DNA of 64,000 nt. Source: Streptomyces sp. APSN-46.1 (GTDB lineage: Bacteria > Actinomycetota > Actinomycetes > Streptomycetales > Streptomycetaceae). The stretch lies in contig NZ_JALGRF010000005.1 in the NCBI RefSeq assembly GCF_022815725.1, positions 1 through 64,000 on the forward strand, given 5' to 3'. Every line of letters begins with the position of its first letter. Within the stretch, counting starts at the first letter, position 1. Both the position numbers and the translations under genes were made by a program. The notes below the pieces were generated by a model, which saw only the letters and a list, made by a program, of their open reading frames with translations, searched no databases and had not been told where the DNA came from. Positions 18,221-26,416 of the stretch are shown in pieces.

Positions 18221-18257
18221 CGCCAGCACGACTGACATCCGTCGAGGAACCCCCACG

Positions 18258-18779
18258 ATGAACAGCACCCCGCTCGCCGCCCCGGTCTCCGTCGAGAGCG
18301 ACCTCCAGATCGCCGGCGACATCCTCTCCGTCCAGCACCTCCTCCAGCCCGCCCGCGAGCACCCGGCCACCGTCGCCGAGTTCGTCGGCCTCGCCCGCTC
18401 CATCGCCGCGGACCGCGCGAGCTGGGAGCACCTGGTCGAGTACGACGCCACCACCCGCTGGTACCACCGGCTGCGCACCGGCCCCGGCTACGAGGTCTGG
18501 CTGCTCAGCTGGGTCCCCGGCCAGGGCAGCGGCCTGCACGACCACGGCGCCTCCTCCGGCGTCCTGACCGTCCTCGACGGGGAACTCACCGAGCACGGCC
18601 CGCGCGGCCCGCTCGCCCTCGGCGCCGGCGCGCAGCGCGTCCTCGCCCCCGGCTACGCCCACGAGGTCGTCAACGACACCCTCGACGGAGCGGTCAGCCT
18701 GCACGTCTACTTCCCCGGCCTCACCGAGATGCCGATGCACAACTGCTCCCCGGCCCGGCCGGAGGCCCTCTCCGTCTGA
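18258..18779 (+). CDS. Cysteine dioxygenase family protein
   Basis: 173 residues, GAGGAA about 9 nt before the ATG. Cupin fold with the iron triad His94, His96 (GLHDHGASSG) and His135 (PGYAHEV), the second cupin strand GVLTVLDGEL, and a C-terminal SLHVYFPG supplying the tyrosine expected in bacterial enzymes. Cysteine dioxygenases oxidise cysteine to cysteine sulfinate using Fe(II) and O2. Other thiol dioxygenases share the fold, so the exact thiol is not certain. Preceded by a poly-Cys leader peptide and followed after 28 bp by fbiA. Confidence 0.9.
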   Translation: MNSTPLAAPVSVESDLQIAGDILSVQHLLQPAREHPATVAEFVGLARSIAADRASWEHLVEYDATTRWYHRLRTGPGYEVWLLSWVPGQGSGLHDHGASSGVLTVLDGELTEHGPRGPLALGAGAQRVLAPGYAHEVVNDTLDGAVSLHVYFPGLTEMPMHNCSPARPEALSV

Positions 18780-18807
18780 CCGTCGGGCGCCTGACAGACT
18801 GCCGTCC

Positions 18808-19767
18808 ATGCGCATTGTTGTTCTGGCCGGCGGTATCGGCGGCGCCCGTTTCCTCCGCGGACTCAAGTCGGCGGTCCCCGAGGCGGACATCACGGTCATC
18901 GGCAACACCGGTGACGACATTCACCTGTTCGGGCTGAAGGTGTGCCCCGATCTGGACACGGTGATGTACACCCTCGGCGGTGGCATCAACGAGGACCAGG
19001 GCTGGGGCCGCACCGACGAGTCCTTCACCGTCAAGGAGGAACTCGCGGCGTACGGGGTCGGACCCACCTGGTTCGGCCTCGGCGACCGCGACTTCGCGAC
19101 CCACATCGTCCGTACGCAGATGCTCGGCGCGGGCTACCCGCTCAGCGCCGTCACCGAGGCGCTCTGCGACCGCTGGCAGCCCGGGGTCCGGCTGCTGCCC
19201 ATGTCCGACGACCGGGTCGAGACCCACGTCGCGATCACCGAAGCGGGCACGGGAGAGCGTCGCGTCATCCACTTCCAGGAGTACTGGGTCCGGCTGCGCG
19301 CCTCGGTGGACGCGGAGGCCATCGTCCCCGTCGGGGCCGAGCAGGCCAAGCCCGCGCCCGGCGTGCTGGAGGCCATCGCGGCCGCCGACGTCATCCTCTT
19401 CCCGCCGTCCAACCCGGTGGTCTCGGTGGGGACGATCCTCTCCGTTCCCGGGATCCGGGAGGCGGTGGCCGCCGCCGAGGCGCCCGTGATCGGCCTGTCC
19501 CCCATCGTCGGGGGCGCGCCGGTGCGCGGGATGGCGGACAAGGTGCTGGCGGCGGTCGGCGTGGAGACCACCGCCGCGGCGGTCGCCCTGCACTACGGGA
19601 CCGAGTTGCTGGACGGCTGGCTGGTGGACACCGCCGACGCGGACGCGGTCGCGCGGGTGGAGGCCGCCGGGATCACCTGCCGGGCGGTGCCCCTGATGAT
19701 GACCGACCTGGCGGCCACGGCGGAGATGGCCCGGGCGGCGCTGGAGCTGGCGGAGGCCTCGCGGTGA
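18808..19767 (+). CDS. fbiA: 2-phospho-L-lactate/phosphoenolpyruvyl transferase of F420 synthesis
   Basis: 319 residues, also called CofD. It transfers the phosphoenolpyruvyl (or phospholactyl) moiety from its guanosine diphosphate carrier to Fo, giving dehydro-F420-0 or F420-0. The start [19 protein letters not shown] and [18 protein letters not shown] are the nucleotide and Fo binding blocks; [14 protein letters not shown] and [15 protein letters not shown] follow. A CAGACT hexamer 7 nt before the ATG could give a leaderless transcript independent of the dioxygenase. The stop overlaps the fbiB start (GTGA). Confidence 0.95.
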   Translation: MRIVVLAGGIGGARFLRGLKSAVPEADITVIGNTGDDIHLFGLKVCPDLDTVMYTLGGGINEDQGWGRTDESFTVKEELAAYGVGPTWFGLGDRDFATHIVRTQMLGAGYPLSAVTEALCDRWQPGVRLLPMSDDRVETHVAITEAGTGERRVIHFQEYWVRLRASVDAEAIVPVGAEQAKPAPGVLEAIAAADVILFPPSNPVVSVGTILSVPGIREAVAAAEAPVIGLSPIVGGAPVRGMADKVLAAVGVETTAAAVALHYGTELLDGWLVDTADADAVARVEAAGITCRAVPLMMTDLAATAEMARAALELAEASR

Positions 19768-21098
19768 CCGCCGCGCACGTTCCTCCGGCTCACGTTCCTC
19801 CCGCGCACGGTCCCTCGTACGAGGTGTGGGCCGTCTCCGGGATCCCGGAGGTCCGGCCCGGGGACGACCTGGCGGCGCTGATCGCGGCGGCCGCGCCCGA
19901 CCTGCGCGACGGGGACGTCCTGCTGGTCACCTCGAAGATCGTCTCGAAGGCGGAGGGCCGCGTCGTCCGGGCGGATTCGCGCGAGGACGCCATAGACGCC
20001 GAGACGGTACGGGTGGTCGCGCGCCGGGGCACCCTGCGGATCGTGGAGAACCGGCGGGGACTGGTCATGGCGGCGGCCGGCGTGGACGCCTCCAACACCG
20101 AGCCCGGCACGGTGCTGCTGCTGCCCGAGGACCCCGACGCCTCGGCCGCCGCGATCCGCGAGGGGCTGCGGGCGGCGCTCTCGGTGGACGTGGGCGTGGT
20201 GGTGACGGACACCTTCGGGCGGCCGTGGCGCTCCGGGCTCACCGACGTGGCCATCGGCGCCGCCGGCGTACGGGTGCTGGACGACCTGCGCGGCGGCACC
20301 GACGCGCACGGCAATCCGCTGACCGCGACGGTGGTGGCGACGGCCGACGAGCTGGCCGCGGCCGGCGACCTCGTCAAGGGCAAGGCGGCCGGGCTGCCGG
20401 TGGCGGTCGTGCGCGGGCTGGCCCACGTCCTGGGCGAGGGGTCCACGGGACGGGACCTGGTGCGCGCGCCGGCCGATGACATGTTCCGGCTGGGGACCTC
20501 GGAGGCGGTACGGGAGGCCGTGACGGGGCGCCGTACGGTGCGGGCCTTCACGGCGGACCCGGTGGACCCGGGCGCGGTCCGGCGCGCGGTGGCGGCGGCG
20601 GTGACGGCCCCGGCTCCGCACCACACGACGCCGTGGCGGTTCGTGCTGCTGGAGTCGGCCCCGGCCCGGCTGGAGCTGCTGGACGCGATGCGGGACGCGT
20701 GGATCGAGGATCTGCGGCGGGACGGCAAGTCCCCGGAGTCGATTGCCAAGCGGGTACGGCGCGGGGACTTCCTGCGGGCGGCCCCGTACCTGGTCGTGCC
20801 GTGCCTGGTGACGGACGGGGCGCACGACTACGGGCACGCCCGGCGGGACACCGCCGAGCGGGAGATGTTCGTCGTCTCGATGGGCGCGGGCGTGCAGAAC
20901 TTCCTGGTCGCGCTGGCCGGGGAGCGGCTGGGGTCGGCGTGGGTGTCCTCGACGATGTTCTGCCGGGACGTCGTACGGAAGGTGCTGGGCCTTCCGGACG
21001 ACTGGGACCCGATGGGCGCGGTGGCCGTGGGGCGCGCCGCGGAGCCGCCGCGGGAGCGGCCGGCGCGGTCGGCGGAGGCGTTCATCGAGGTGCGGTAG
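19764..21098 (+). CDS. fbiB: Bifunctional F420:gamma-glutamyl ligase / dehydro-F420 reductase
   Basis: 444 residues, starting at GTG 19764 inside the fbiA stop. The N-terminal ligase domain (about 20-240) contains [17 protein letters not shown] and [20 protein letters not shown] and adds a gamma-linked polyglutamate tail. The C-terminal nitroreductase-like domain (about 250-440, beginning [20 protein letters not shown]) binds FMN and reduces dehydro-F420-0, matching the PEP-dependent actinobacterial route. A Pro/His-rich N-terminal extension ([14 protein letters not shown]) is encoded by short repeats. Confidence 0.95.
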   Translation: MTAAHVPPAHVPPAHGPSYEVWAVSGIPEVRPGDDLAALIAAAAPDLRDGDVLLVTSKIVSKAEGRVVRADSREDAIDAETVRVVARRGTLRIVENRRGLVMAAAGVDASNTEPGTVLLLPEDPDASAAAIREGLRAALSVDVGVVVTDTFGRPWRSGLTDVAIGAAGVRVLDDLRGGTDAHGNPLTATVVATADELAAAGDLVKGKAAGLPVAVVRGLAHVLGEGSTGRDLVRAPADDMFRLGTSEAVREAVTGRRTVRAFTADPVDPGAVRRAVAAAVTAPAPHHTTPWRFVLLESAPARLELLDAMRDAWIEDLRRDGKSPESIAKRVRRGDFLRAAPYLVVPCLVTDGAHDYGHARRDTAEREMFVVSMGAGVQNFLVALAGERLGSAWVSSTMFCRDVVRKVLGLPDDWDPMGAVAVGRAAEPPRERPARSAEAFIEVR

Positions 21099-21131
21099 TC
21101 CTCACCGTGCGGTGACTCGTGACTCGGTGAC

Positions 21132-22139
21132 TCAGAGCCGGCCGATGTCGGTGCGCGGCATGCCCGGCATGCGGCGGGGCGGCGTGTGGCCGGCGAGGAG
21201 GATGAGGCGGGCGGCGCGGTGGCGCTGGCCGGCGTACGGGGCGAGGAGCTCCAGCATGGCCGCGTCGTCGGCGTCGCGGTCGCCGGCGAGGGCGTAGCCG
21301 ACGATGCCGGGGAGGTGGAGGTCGCCGGTGGTGACGGCGTCGGCGGCGCCGTTGCTGCGCTGGAGGGTTTCGGCGGAGGTCCAGGGGCCGATGCCGGGGA
21401 CGGCCTCCAGGCGGGCGGCGGCCTGCCCGAGCTCCATGGCGGCGGCCTCCTCCAGGCGGTTCGCCACGCGGGCGGCCCGGACGATGGTGGCGGAGCGTTT
21501 GGAGTCGACGCCGGCCTTGTGCCAGTCCCAGGACGGGATCAGGGCCCAGGCCCGGGCGGTGGGCATCACGTACAGGCCCTGCGGGGCCGGGCCGGGGGCG
21601 GGCTCGCCGTACTGCCGTACGAGGCGGCGCCAGGCGCGGTAGGCCTCGTCGGAGGTGACCTTCTGTTCCAGGACGGTCGGGATCAGGGATTCCACGACGA
21701 GTCCGGTGCGGGTGAGGCGCAGGCCCGGGCGGCGGCGGTGACTGGCGTGGACGAGGCGGTGGCGGGGGACGAAGGCGGCGGGGTCGTCGGCCGCGCCGAG
21801 GAGTGCGGGGAGGTTGTCGAGGGCCCAGTCGGCGCCGGGCCCCCAGGCCTCGGCGCGGATGTCGGCGCCGTCCTTGGCCAGGCGGAGGGTGGCGGGGCCG
21901 TCGGGGGTCTGGCTGGTCTTCCAGACCGAGCCGTCGGGGGTGGTGCGGAAGGTGGGGTCGGCGGGGCCGCGCCGCAGCGGCCCGAGCGTGAGCCCGAGGT
22001 CCACGGCCCCCTCCGGCGCCCACACCCGGTCCTTCGCCCCGCCCCCGGCCGCCCGGCCCCGCCCGGGGGGCACGTCGGTCCGCCCGCCGCGGGCCGCGGT
22101 GGGGGTGAGCGGGATGCGGGGGTCGAAGCGGCCGGCCAT
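21132..22139 (-). CDS. DNA-3-methyladenine glycosylase family protein (HhH-GPD)
   Basis: 335 residues. The helix-hairpin-helix is in LEAVPGIGPWTSAETLQRSN and the catalytic Asp in TTGDLHLPG, with LIPTVLEQKVTSDEAYRAWR as the upstream family block. AlkA-type enzymes excise alkylated purines by cleaving the N-glycosidic bond in base-excision repair. The N-terminal 40 residues are basic and Gly/Arg-rich. The gene stands alone between convergent fbiB and the repeat-filled gap before the amidase gene. Confidence 0.88.
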   Translation of the reverse strand: MAGRFDPRIPLTPTAARGGRTDVPPGRGRAAGGGAKDRVWAPEGAVDLGLTLGPLRRGPADPTFRTTPDGSVWKTSQTPDGPATLRLAKDGADIRAEAWGPGADWALDNLPALLGAADDPAAFVPRHRLVHASHRRRPGLRLTRTGLVVESLIPTVLEQKVTSDEAYRAWRRLVRQYGEPAPGPAPQGLYVMPTARAWALIPSWDWHKAGVDSKRSATIVRAARVANRLEEAAAMELGQAAARLEAVPGIGPWTSAETLQRSNGAADAVTTGDLHLPGIVGYALAGDRDADDAAMLELLAPYAGQRHRAARLILLAGHTPPRRMPGMPRTDIGRL

Positions 22140-22167
22140 TCCTTGAGCCTATGCCCTTGCCGCCACC

Positions 22168-22282
22168 CAGCCTCGCCGGCGTTTGAGGCACCGCCGGGCA
22201 CATTCCAGCCTCGCCGGCGTTTGAGGCGCGAGCCCGCACTTTCAGCCCCCGCCGGGCATCTTCAGCCTCGCCGGCGAGGCTG
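22168..22282. repeat. Cluster of interspersed GC-rich repeats
   Basis: Two copies of the unit containing GCCTCGCCGGCGTTTGAGGC (22168-22189 and 22206-22227), a degenerate copy near 22243-22257 and the palindromic form CAGCCTCGCCGGCGAGGCTG (22263-22282) fill the gap between two same-strand genes. The palindrome could form a terminator-like hairpin. The same family recurs at 11968, 41086, 44094, 57504, 60267 and 63541. Confidence 0.85.
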
Positions 22283-22321
22283 ATTTTGCCCAGCGGGACT
22301 CCCACTCACATGCCGGCCAGG

Positions 22322-23731
22322 CTAGCGGCCCTGGAGGGTGGCGGATGTGGTGCGGGTCGGAGGGAGTTGGCCGTAGAGCTTCTTGCCCGGGCATTCCGTC
22401 GCGAAGCCGTCCCGGTGGCCCGCGATGACGTTCATCGCGACGTAGGTGCCCTTGGGGAAGCGGTTGCCGCCGCCCGACTTCAGGATGGTCCTCGCGCGCG
22501 GGTCCCGGCCGAAGAGGCCGAGCTTCCACGCCGTGACCTGCGCGACCGCCTTCACGGCCGCCGCCGGTGGGGCCGAGGTGGTGTAGGTGCCGAGCACCGC
22601 GATGCCCATGCTGTCCGTGTTGAACCCCATGGTGTGCGCGCCGAGCACCGGCCTGGCGACTCCGCCCGCGCGGCCCTCGTAGACCGTGCCGCACTTGTCG
22701 ACGGCGAAGTTGTAGCCGAAGTCGCGCCAGCCGCTGCTGAGCACGTGGTAGCGGTACAGGCTGCGGATCACCGCCGGGGCGTCCTTGCAGGCGTAGTTGT
22801 TGCCGGAGGCGGTGTGGTGGACGAACGCCGCCTTGACCGTGTTCGTGTAGACGAAGCCCTTCTCCCGCAGGGTCTCGTCCGCGCCCCACCCCTTGCGCGT
22901 CACGATCCGCGGGCGCGGGCCGATGAACGGGCGGGCGGCCGCGGAGAGGGCGCCCTCGCTGGCGAAGACGGCGTCCGCCGTGGAGTCGGCCTTGTTGAGC
23001 GCGGGGATCTCGTTCGCGCCGAGCGGGGCGTGCGGGAGGTTGGCCGAGGAGGATTCGGCCGTCTCCATCGTCATGCCGGGGACGGGCACCACCGTGCCCT
23101 TGCCGTCGCCCGCCGGGTCGTCGGTGCCGTTCTTGCCGTCGCCCGGGGCGGTGGAGCCGGACACGCCCGGGTCGACCAGTTCGATCCGCATGCCCTGCGG
23201 CAGGCGGCTCGCCGCGCGCGTGGTGCCCGTGCCCGGTTCCGCCTGGACGCGGACCTCCACGCCGTCGGACTCGCCGACCCACAGCGGGGCGGTGGCGCCG
23301 CGGACCTTGCCGCTGCCGCGTTCCGCCGAGTCGGGGTCGGCGGCGTGCTCGCTGTTGTGCGTCTCGACGTCCTGCCAGTCGGACCAGGTCGCCGTCCGCT
23401 TGGAGCGCGTACGGACCTGGACGTGGCCGAAGAGCTCGGCGCTCGCGTCGTCCCAGACGACGCCGACCAGCGAGAACGTGGTGACCTCACGTGCCGTCAG
23501 GCCCCGTGTCTCGGGCAGTCGGGGCGAGGCGCTCATGCCGGGGACGCCGGGGCTGCGGTCCGTCGACGGCCCCAGGGGGACCAGCGGCAGCGACTGGGTG
23601 GACCCGGCGGGGTTGACGGGGGCGACCGCGCCCGTGGGCTGGGCGGCCAGGGCCGGAGTGGAGAGCGCGAGCGGCAGCGCCAGTGCGGCGGCCGTCGCGA
23701 CGCCGATCGAGGAAGCAAGGAATCCACGCAT
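22322..23731 (-). CDS. Secreted N-acetylmuramoyl-L-alanine amidase (PGRP/Amidase_2 type)
   Basis: 469 residues from the ATG that begins a good signal peptide (MRGFLASSIGVATAAALALP, cleavage near ALAAQP). No Shine-Dalgarno is evident. The N-terminal half (about 110-260) is a beta-rich region (VGVVWDDASAELFGHVQVR, TATWSDWQDVETHN). The C-terminal peptidoglycan-recognition domain (from RKGWGADE, about 285) has zinc ligands in AAFVHHTASGNNY and IAGHRDGFATECPG. It is predicted to cleave the stem peptide from muramic acid in the wall. Divergent from the TIGR03089 gene. Confidence 0.93.
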   Translation of the reverse strand: MRGFLASSIGVATAAALALPLALSTPALAAQPTGAVAPVNPAGSTQSLPLVPLGPSTDRSPGVPGMSASPRLPETRGLTAREVTTFSLVGVVWDDASAELFGHVQVRTRSKRTATWSDWQDVETHNSEHAADPDSAERGSGKVRGATAPLWVGESDGVEVRVQAEPGTGTTRAASRLPQGMRIELVDPGVSGSTAPGDGKNGTDDPAGDGKGTVVPVPGMTMETAESSSANLPHAPLGANEIPALNKADSTADAVFASEGALSAAARPFIGPRPRIVTRKGWGADETLREKGFVYTNTVKAAFVHHTASGNNYACKDAPAVIRSLYRYHVLSSGWRDFGYNFAVDKCGTVYEGRAGGVARPVLGAHTMGFNTDSMGIAVLGTYTTSAPPAAAVKAVAQVTAWKLGLFGRDPRARTILKSGGGNRFPKGTYVAMNVIAGHRDGFATECPGKKLYGQLPPTRTTSATLQGR

Positions 23732-23870
23732 GAAAGCATGCTGAACACACCCGCGGCGGCGCGCCATCCGAGAACTGACGATCCGTCCGGTTCCCACCCC
23801 GGTACCCCTCCCCCGTACGGAGGAGCGCGGGCCCTCCTTACGGGGGACGGTCCCGCGTAACCTGGGCCGG

Positions 23871-24620
23871 GTGAACGCCACTGACCGCACCCCTGCCGAC
23901 CTGCTGCGATCCGCGCTCGCCGCCGATCCGGGCCGCCCCCTCGTCACCTTCTACGACGACGCCACGGGCGAGCGCGTCGAATTGTCCGTCGCCACCTTCG
24001 CCAATTGGGTGGCCAAGACCGCCAATCTGCTCCAGGGCGACCTGGCCGCCGGGCCCGGCGACCGGCTCGCGCTGCTGCTCCCCGCGCACTGGCAGAGTGC
24101 CGTGTGGCTGCTCGCCTGCGCCTCGGTCGGGGTCGTCGCCGAGGTGGGCGGGGACCCGGCCGACGCCGACCTCGTCGTCAGCGGGCCGGACTCGCTGGAC
24201 GAGGCCGCGGCCTGTTCCGGTGAGCGGGTCGCGCTCGCGCTGCGTCCGCTGGGCGGGCGGTTCCCGCAGCCGCCCGCCGGGTTCGCGGACTACGCGGTGG
24301 AGGTGCCGGGCCAGGGCGACCGGTTCGCCCCCTTCGCGCCGGTCGAAGCGGACGGCCCCGGGCTTGTGGTCGGCGGCGAGGAGCTCTCGTACGCACGGAT
24401 CGTCGAGCGGGCCCGCGAGGACGCGGCGAAGCGGGGCCTCGGCGAGGGCTCGCGGGTGCTGTCCGGGCTGGGGTACGACACCTGGGAGGGCCTCTCGGCC
24501 GGGCTGTTCGCGGCGCTGGCCACCGGCGGTTCGGTGGTGCTGTGCCGGCACCTGGACCAGCTGTCGGCGGACGGGCTGGCGCAGCGGATCGAGAGCGAGC
24601 GCGTCACCCACACCGCCTAG
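23871..24620 (+). CDS. TIGR03089 family protein (truncated acyl-adenylate ligase-like)
   Basis: 249 residues. It resembles the N-terminal part of AMP-binding enzymes (RPLVTFYDDATGERVELSV, TANLLQGDLAAGPGDRLALLLPAHWQSAVWLLA) but lacks the phosphate-loop and catalytic core, as is typical of the actinobacterial TIGR03089 family. Its function is unknown, possibly as a binding or regulatory partner. TAACCT (23858-23863) lies 7 nt before the GTG, so the mRNA may be leaderless. The gene end merges with a tandem repeat array. Confidence 0.88.
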   Translation: MNATDRTPADLLRSALAADPGRPLVTFYDDATGERVELSVATFANWVAKTANLLQGDLAAGPGDRLALLLPAHWQSAVWLLACASVGVVAEVGGDPADADLVVSGPDSLDEAAACSGERVALALRPLGGRFPQPPAGFADYAVEVPGQGDRFAPFAPVEADGPGLVVGGEELSYARIVERAREDAAKRGLGEGSRVLSGLGYDTWEGLSAGLFAALATGGSVVLCRHLDQLSADGLAQRIESERVTHTA

Positions 24621-24637
24621 GACGGACGGGGCGGGGC

Positions 24638-24756
24638 GTCACCCGGAACGCCCAGCGCTCTGTCACCCGGAACGCCGAGTGATCGTCACCCGGAACGCCC
24701 AGTGATCCGTCACCCATACCGCCCAGCGCTCCGTCACCCGGACCGCTCAACGGCGG
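24638..24756 (+). repeat. Tandem array of five ~24-bp units
   Basis: Five contiguous units of 23-24 bp start at 24638, 24662, 24685, 24709 and 24733, each opening GTCACCC and mostly continuing GGAACGCC(C/G)AG. Degenerate copies flank it at 24603 (inside the TIGR03089 3' end) and about 24773. There are no spacers, so it is not a CRISPR. It fills most of the 288-bp gap before the first LCP gene. Confidence 0.85.
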
Positions 24757-24908
24757 GAACACCCGATTTGTCACCCACATGGCCCTAGCCAGGGGCCTGC
24801 CCCCGGGCCGCTGCGGCATCCCGGGGGCACGATCGGCGAGAGGCCCGTACTCACCCGTACGGCGGCCGAAGGTCTCGGCGAGGGGACGGAAGAGGGGACG
24901 GCAAGCGA

Positions 24909-26192
24909 GTGAGGGACAGCGCTGGCATACCGGGCGGAGCCGAAGCGGCCGGAGGCTCCTCGAAGCCTCCGCGGAACCGCAGGCGCCGGCTGCTGCGCTG
25001 GATCGCGTTCGCCATGGTCCTGCTGGTCCTCGCCGGGGCGGGCGCCGCCTGGTGGATCTACCGCAAGCTCGACGGGAACATCACCGAGGACACCTCGGCG
25101 GCGGCCGAGCTGCGCCGCTACGAGCGGGACCGCCCCACGCACGTCGCCGACGGCGCCCAGAACATCCTGCTCATCGGCTCGGACTCGCGCTCCGGCGCCG
25201 AGAACCGGAAGTACGGGCAGGACGGCGGCAGCGAGCGCTCGGACACCGCGATCCTGCTGCACCTGCCCGCGGACCGGAAGAGCGCGACGGCCGTGTCGAT
25301 ACCCAGGGATCTGATGGCGGACATCCCGAGCTGCCTCCAGCCGGACGGCAGCCGGACGGCCGAGCGGTTCGGCCAGTTCAACTGGGCGTTCCAGTGGGGC
25401 GGGGCCGCCTGCACGATCCGTACGGTCGAGAAGCTCACGGGGATCCGGATCGACCACCACATGGTGGTGGATTTCGGCGGGTTCAAGAAGATGGTCGACG
25501 CCATCGGCGGGGTGGAGGTCTGCATCAAGCAGCCGATGAACGACGCGGAGGCCAAGCTGCGGCTGCCCGCCGGCCGGCAGACCCTCCAGGGCGAACAGGC
25601 CCTCGGCTTCGTCCGCGCCCGCTACGGCCTGGGCAACGGCAGCGACACCGAACGGATGGAGCGGCAGCAGCAGTTCCTCGGGTCGCTCGTCAAGAAGGTG
25701 CAGAGCAACGGTGTCTTGCTCAACCCGGGTCGGCTGTACCCGCTGCTGGACGCGGCGACGTCCTCGGTGACCACGGACCCGGAGCTGGCCTCGCTGCGCG
25801 GGCTGTACGAACTCGTCCGGGGGGTGCGGGACATACCCACGGACCAGGTCAAGTTCCTGACCGTGCCCCGCCGGCCGTACACCGCGAACCCCAACCGGGA
25901 CGAGCTGCTGGAGCCGGACGCCGAGCGGCTGTTCCAGCAGCTGCGGATGGACATGCCGTTGACGGTGACCCCGCCGAGCCCGCTCCCGCTCCCGAGCCCG
26001 ACGCCGCCGAGCCCGAGCCTGAGCCCGACGCCGCCAAGCCCGAGCCCCACGCCGCCGACCCCCGGCCGGCCGAATCCGACCCCTCCGTCCGACGCGGCGG
26101 CGGGCCAGGAGCCGTCCGCGGGAACCGGGCGCGCCCCCACACCCGTCCCCACCTTCACGGGGACCACGGCGGGGACCGCCGGTTGCCGGTAA
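24909..26192 (+). CDS. LytR-CpsA-Psr family protein 1
   Basis: 427 residues. A basic cytoplasmic N-terminus and one membrane span (about residues 31-50) precede the extracellular LCP domain (about 75-330) with NILLIGSDSRSGAENRKYGQ, AVSIPRDLMADIPSC, AFQWGGAACTIRTVEKLTGI, DFGGFKKMVDAIGGVEVC and QALGFVRARYGLGNGSDTER. LCP enzymes transfer lipid-linked glycopolymers to peptidoglycan. The LytR_C domain of its neighbours is absent and replaced by a Pro/Ser/Thr-rich tail of about 80 residues. First of five LCP genes. Confidence 0.93.
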   Translation: MRDSAGIPGGAEAAGGSSKPPRNRRRRLLRWIAFAMVLLVLAGAGAAWWIYRKLDGNITEDTSAAAELRRYERDRPTHVADGAQNILLIGSDSRSGAENRKYGQDGGSERSDTAILLHLPADRKSATAVSIPRDLMADIPSCLQPDGSRTAERFGQFNWAFQWGGAACTIRTVEKLTGIRIDHHMVVDFGGFKKMVDAIGGVEVCIKQPMNDAEAKLRLPAGRQTLQGEQALGFVRARYGLGNGSDTERMERQQQFLGSLVKKVQSNGVLLNPGRLYPLLDAATSSVTTDPELASLRGLYELVRGVRDIPTDQVKFLTVPRRPYTANPNRDELLEPDAERLFQQLRMDMPLTVTPPSPLPLPSPTPPSPSLSPTPPSPSPTPPTPGRPNPTPPSDAAAGQEPSAGTGRAPTPVPTFTGTTAGTAGCR

Positions 26193-26416
26193 AGCAATCT
26201 CAAAAGCCGGTGACCGAACCGACCTTAATAGACGGTTTGCCCTGATATAAGGGGAGTGGAATTTGTCACCAGCATGGTTTGCGGCCGACAAGGGCGGATA
26301 GGGTGAGCGACCCGGTGCCCTGGCCAGCCAAGAGGCCGTGCACCAGCAGCCGGATCGTTGACCGAGCGCCTGGGGGGAGGCGCTTCGTGAGGCACCGACG
26401 GAGGATTCGAGCAACC

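Noticed and set aside
24638..24756. CRISPR array
   Set aside because: The units are contiguous with no unique spacers and no cas genes are nearby.
26274..26306. A 10-codon ORF upstream of LCP 2 as a leader peptide
   Set aside because: No codon bias toward a particular amino acid, no ribosome site and no associated RNA structure was seen.
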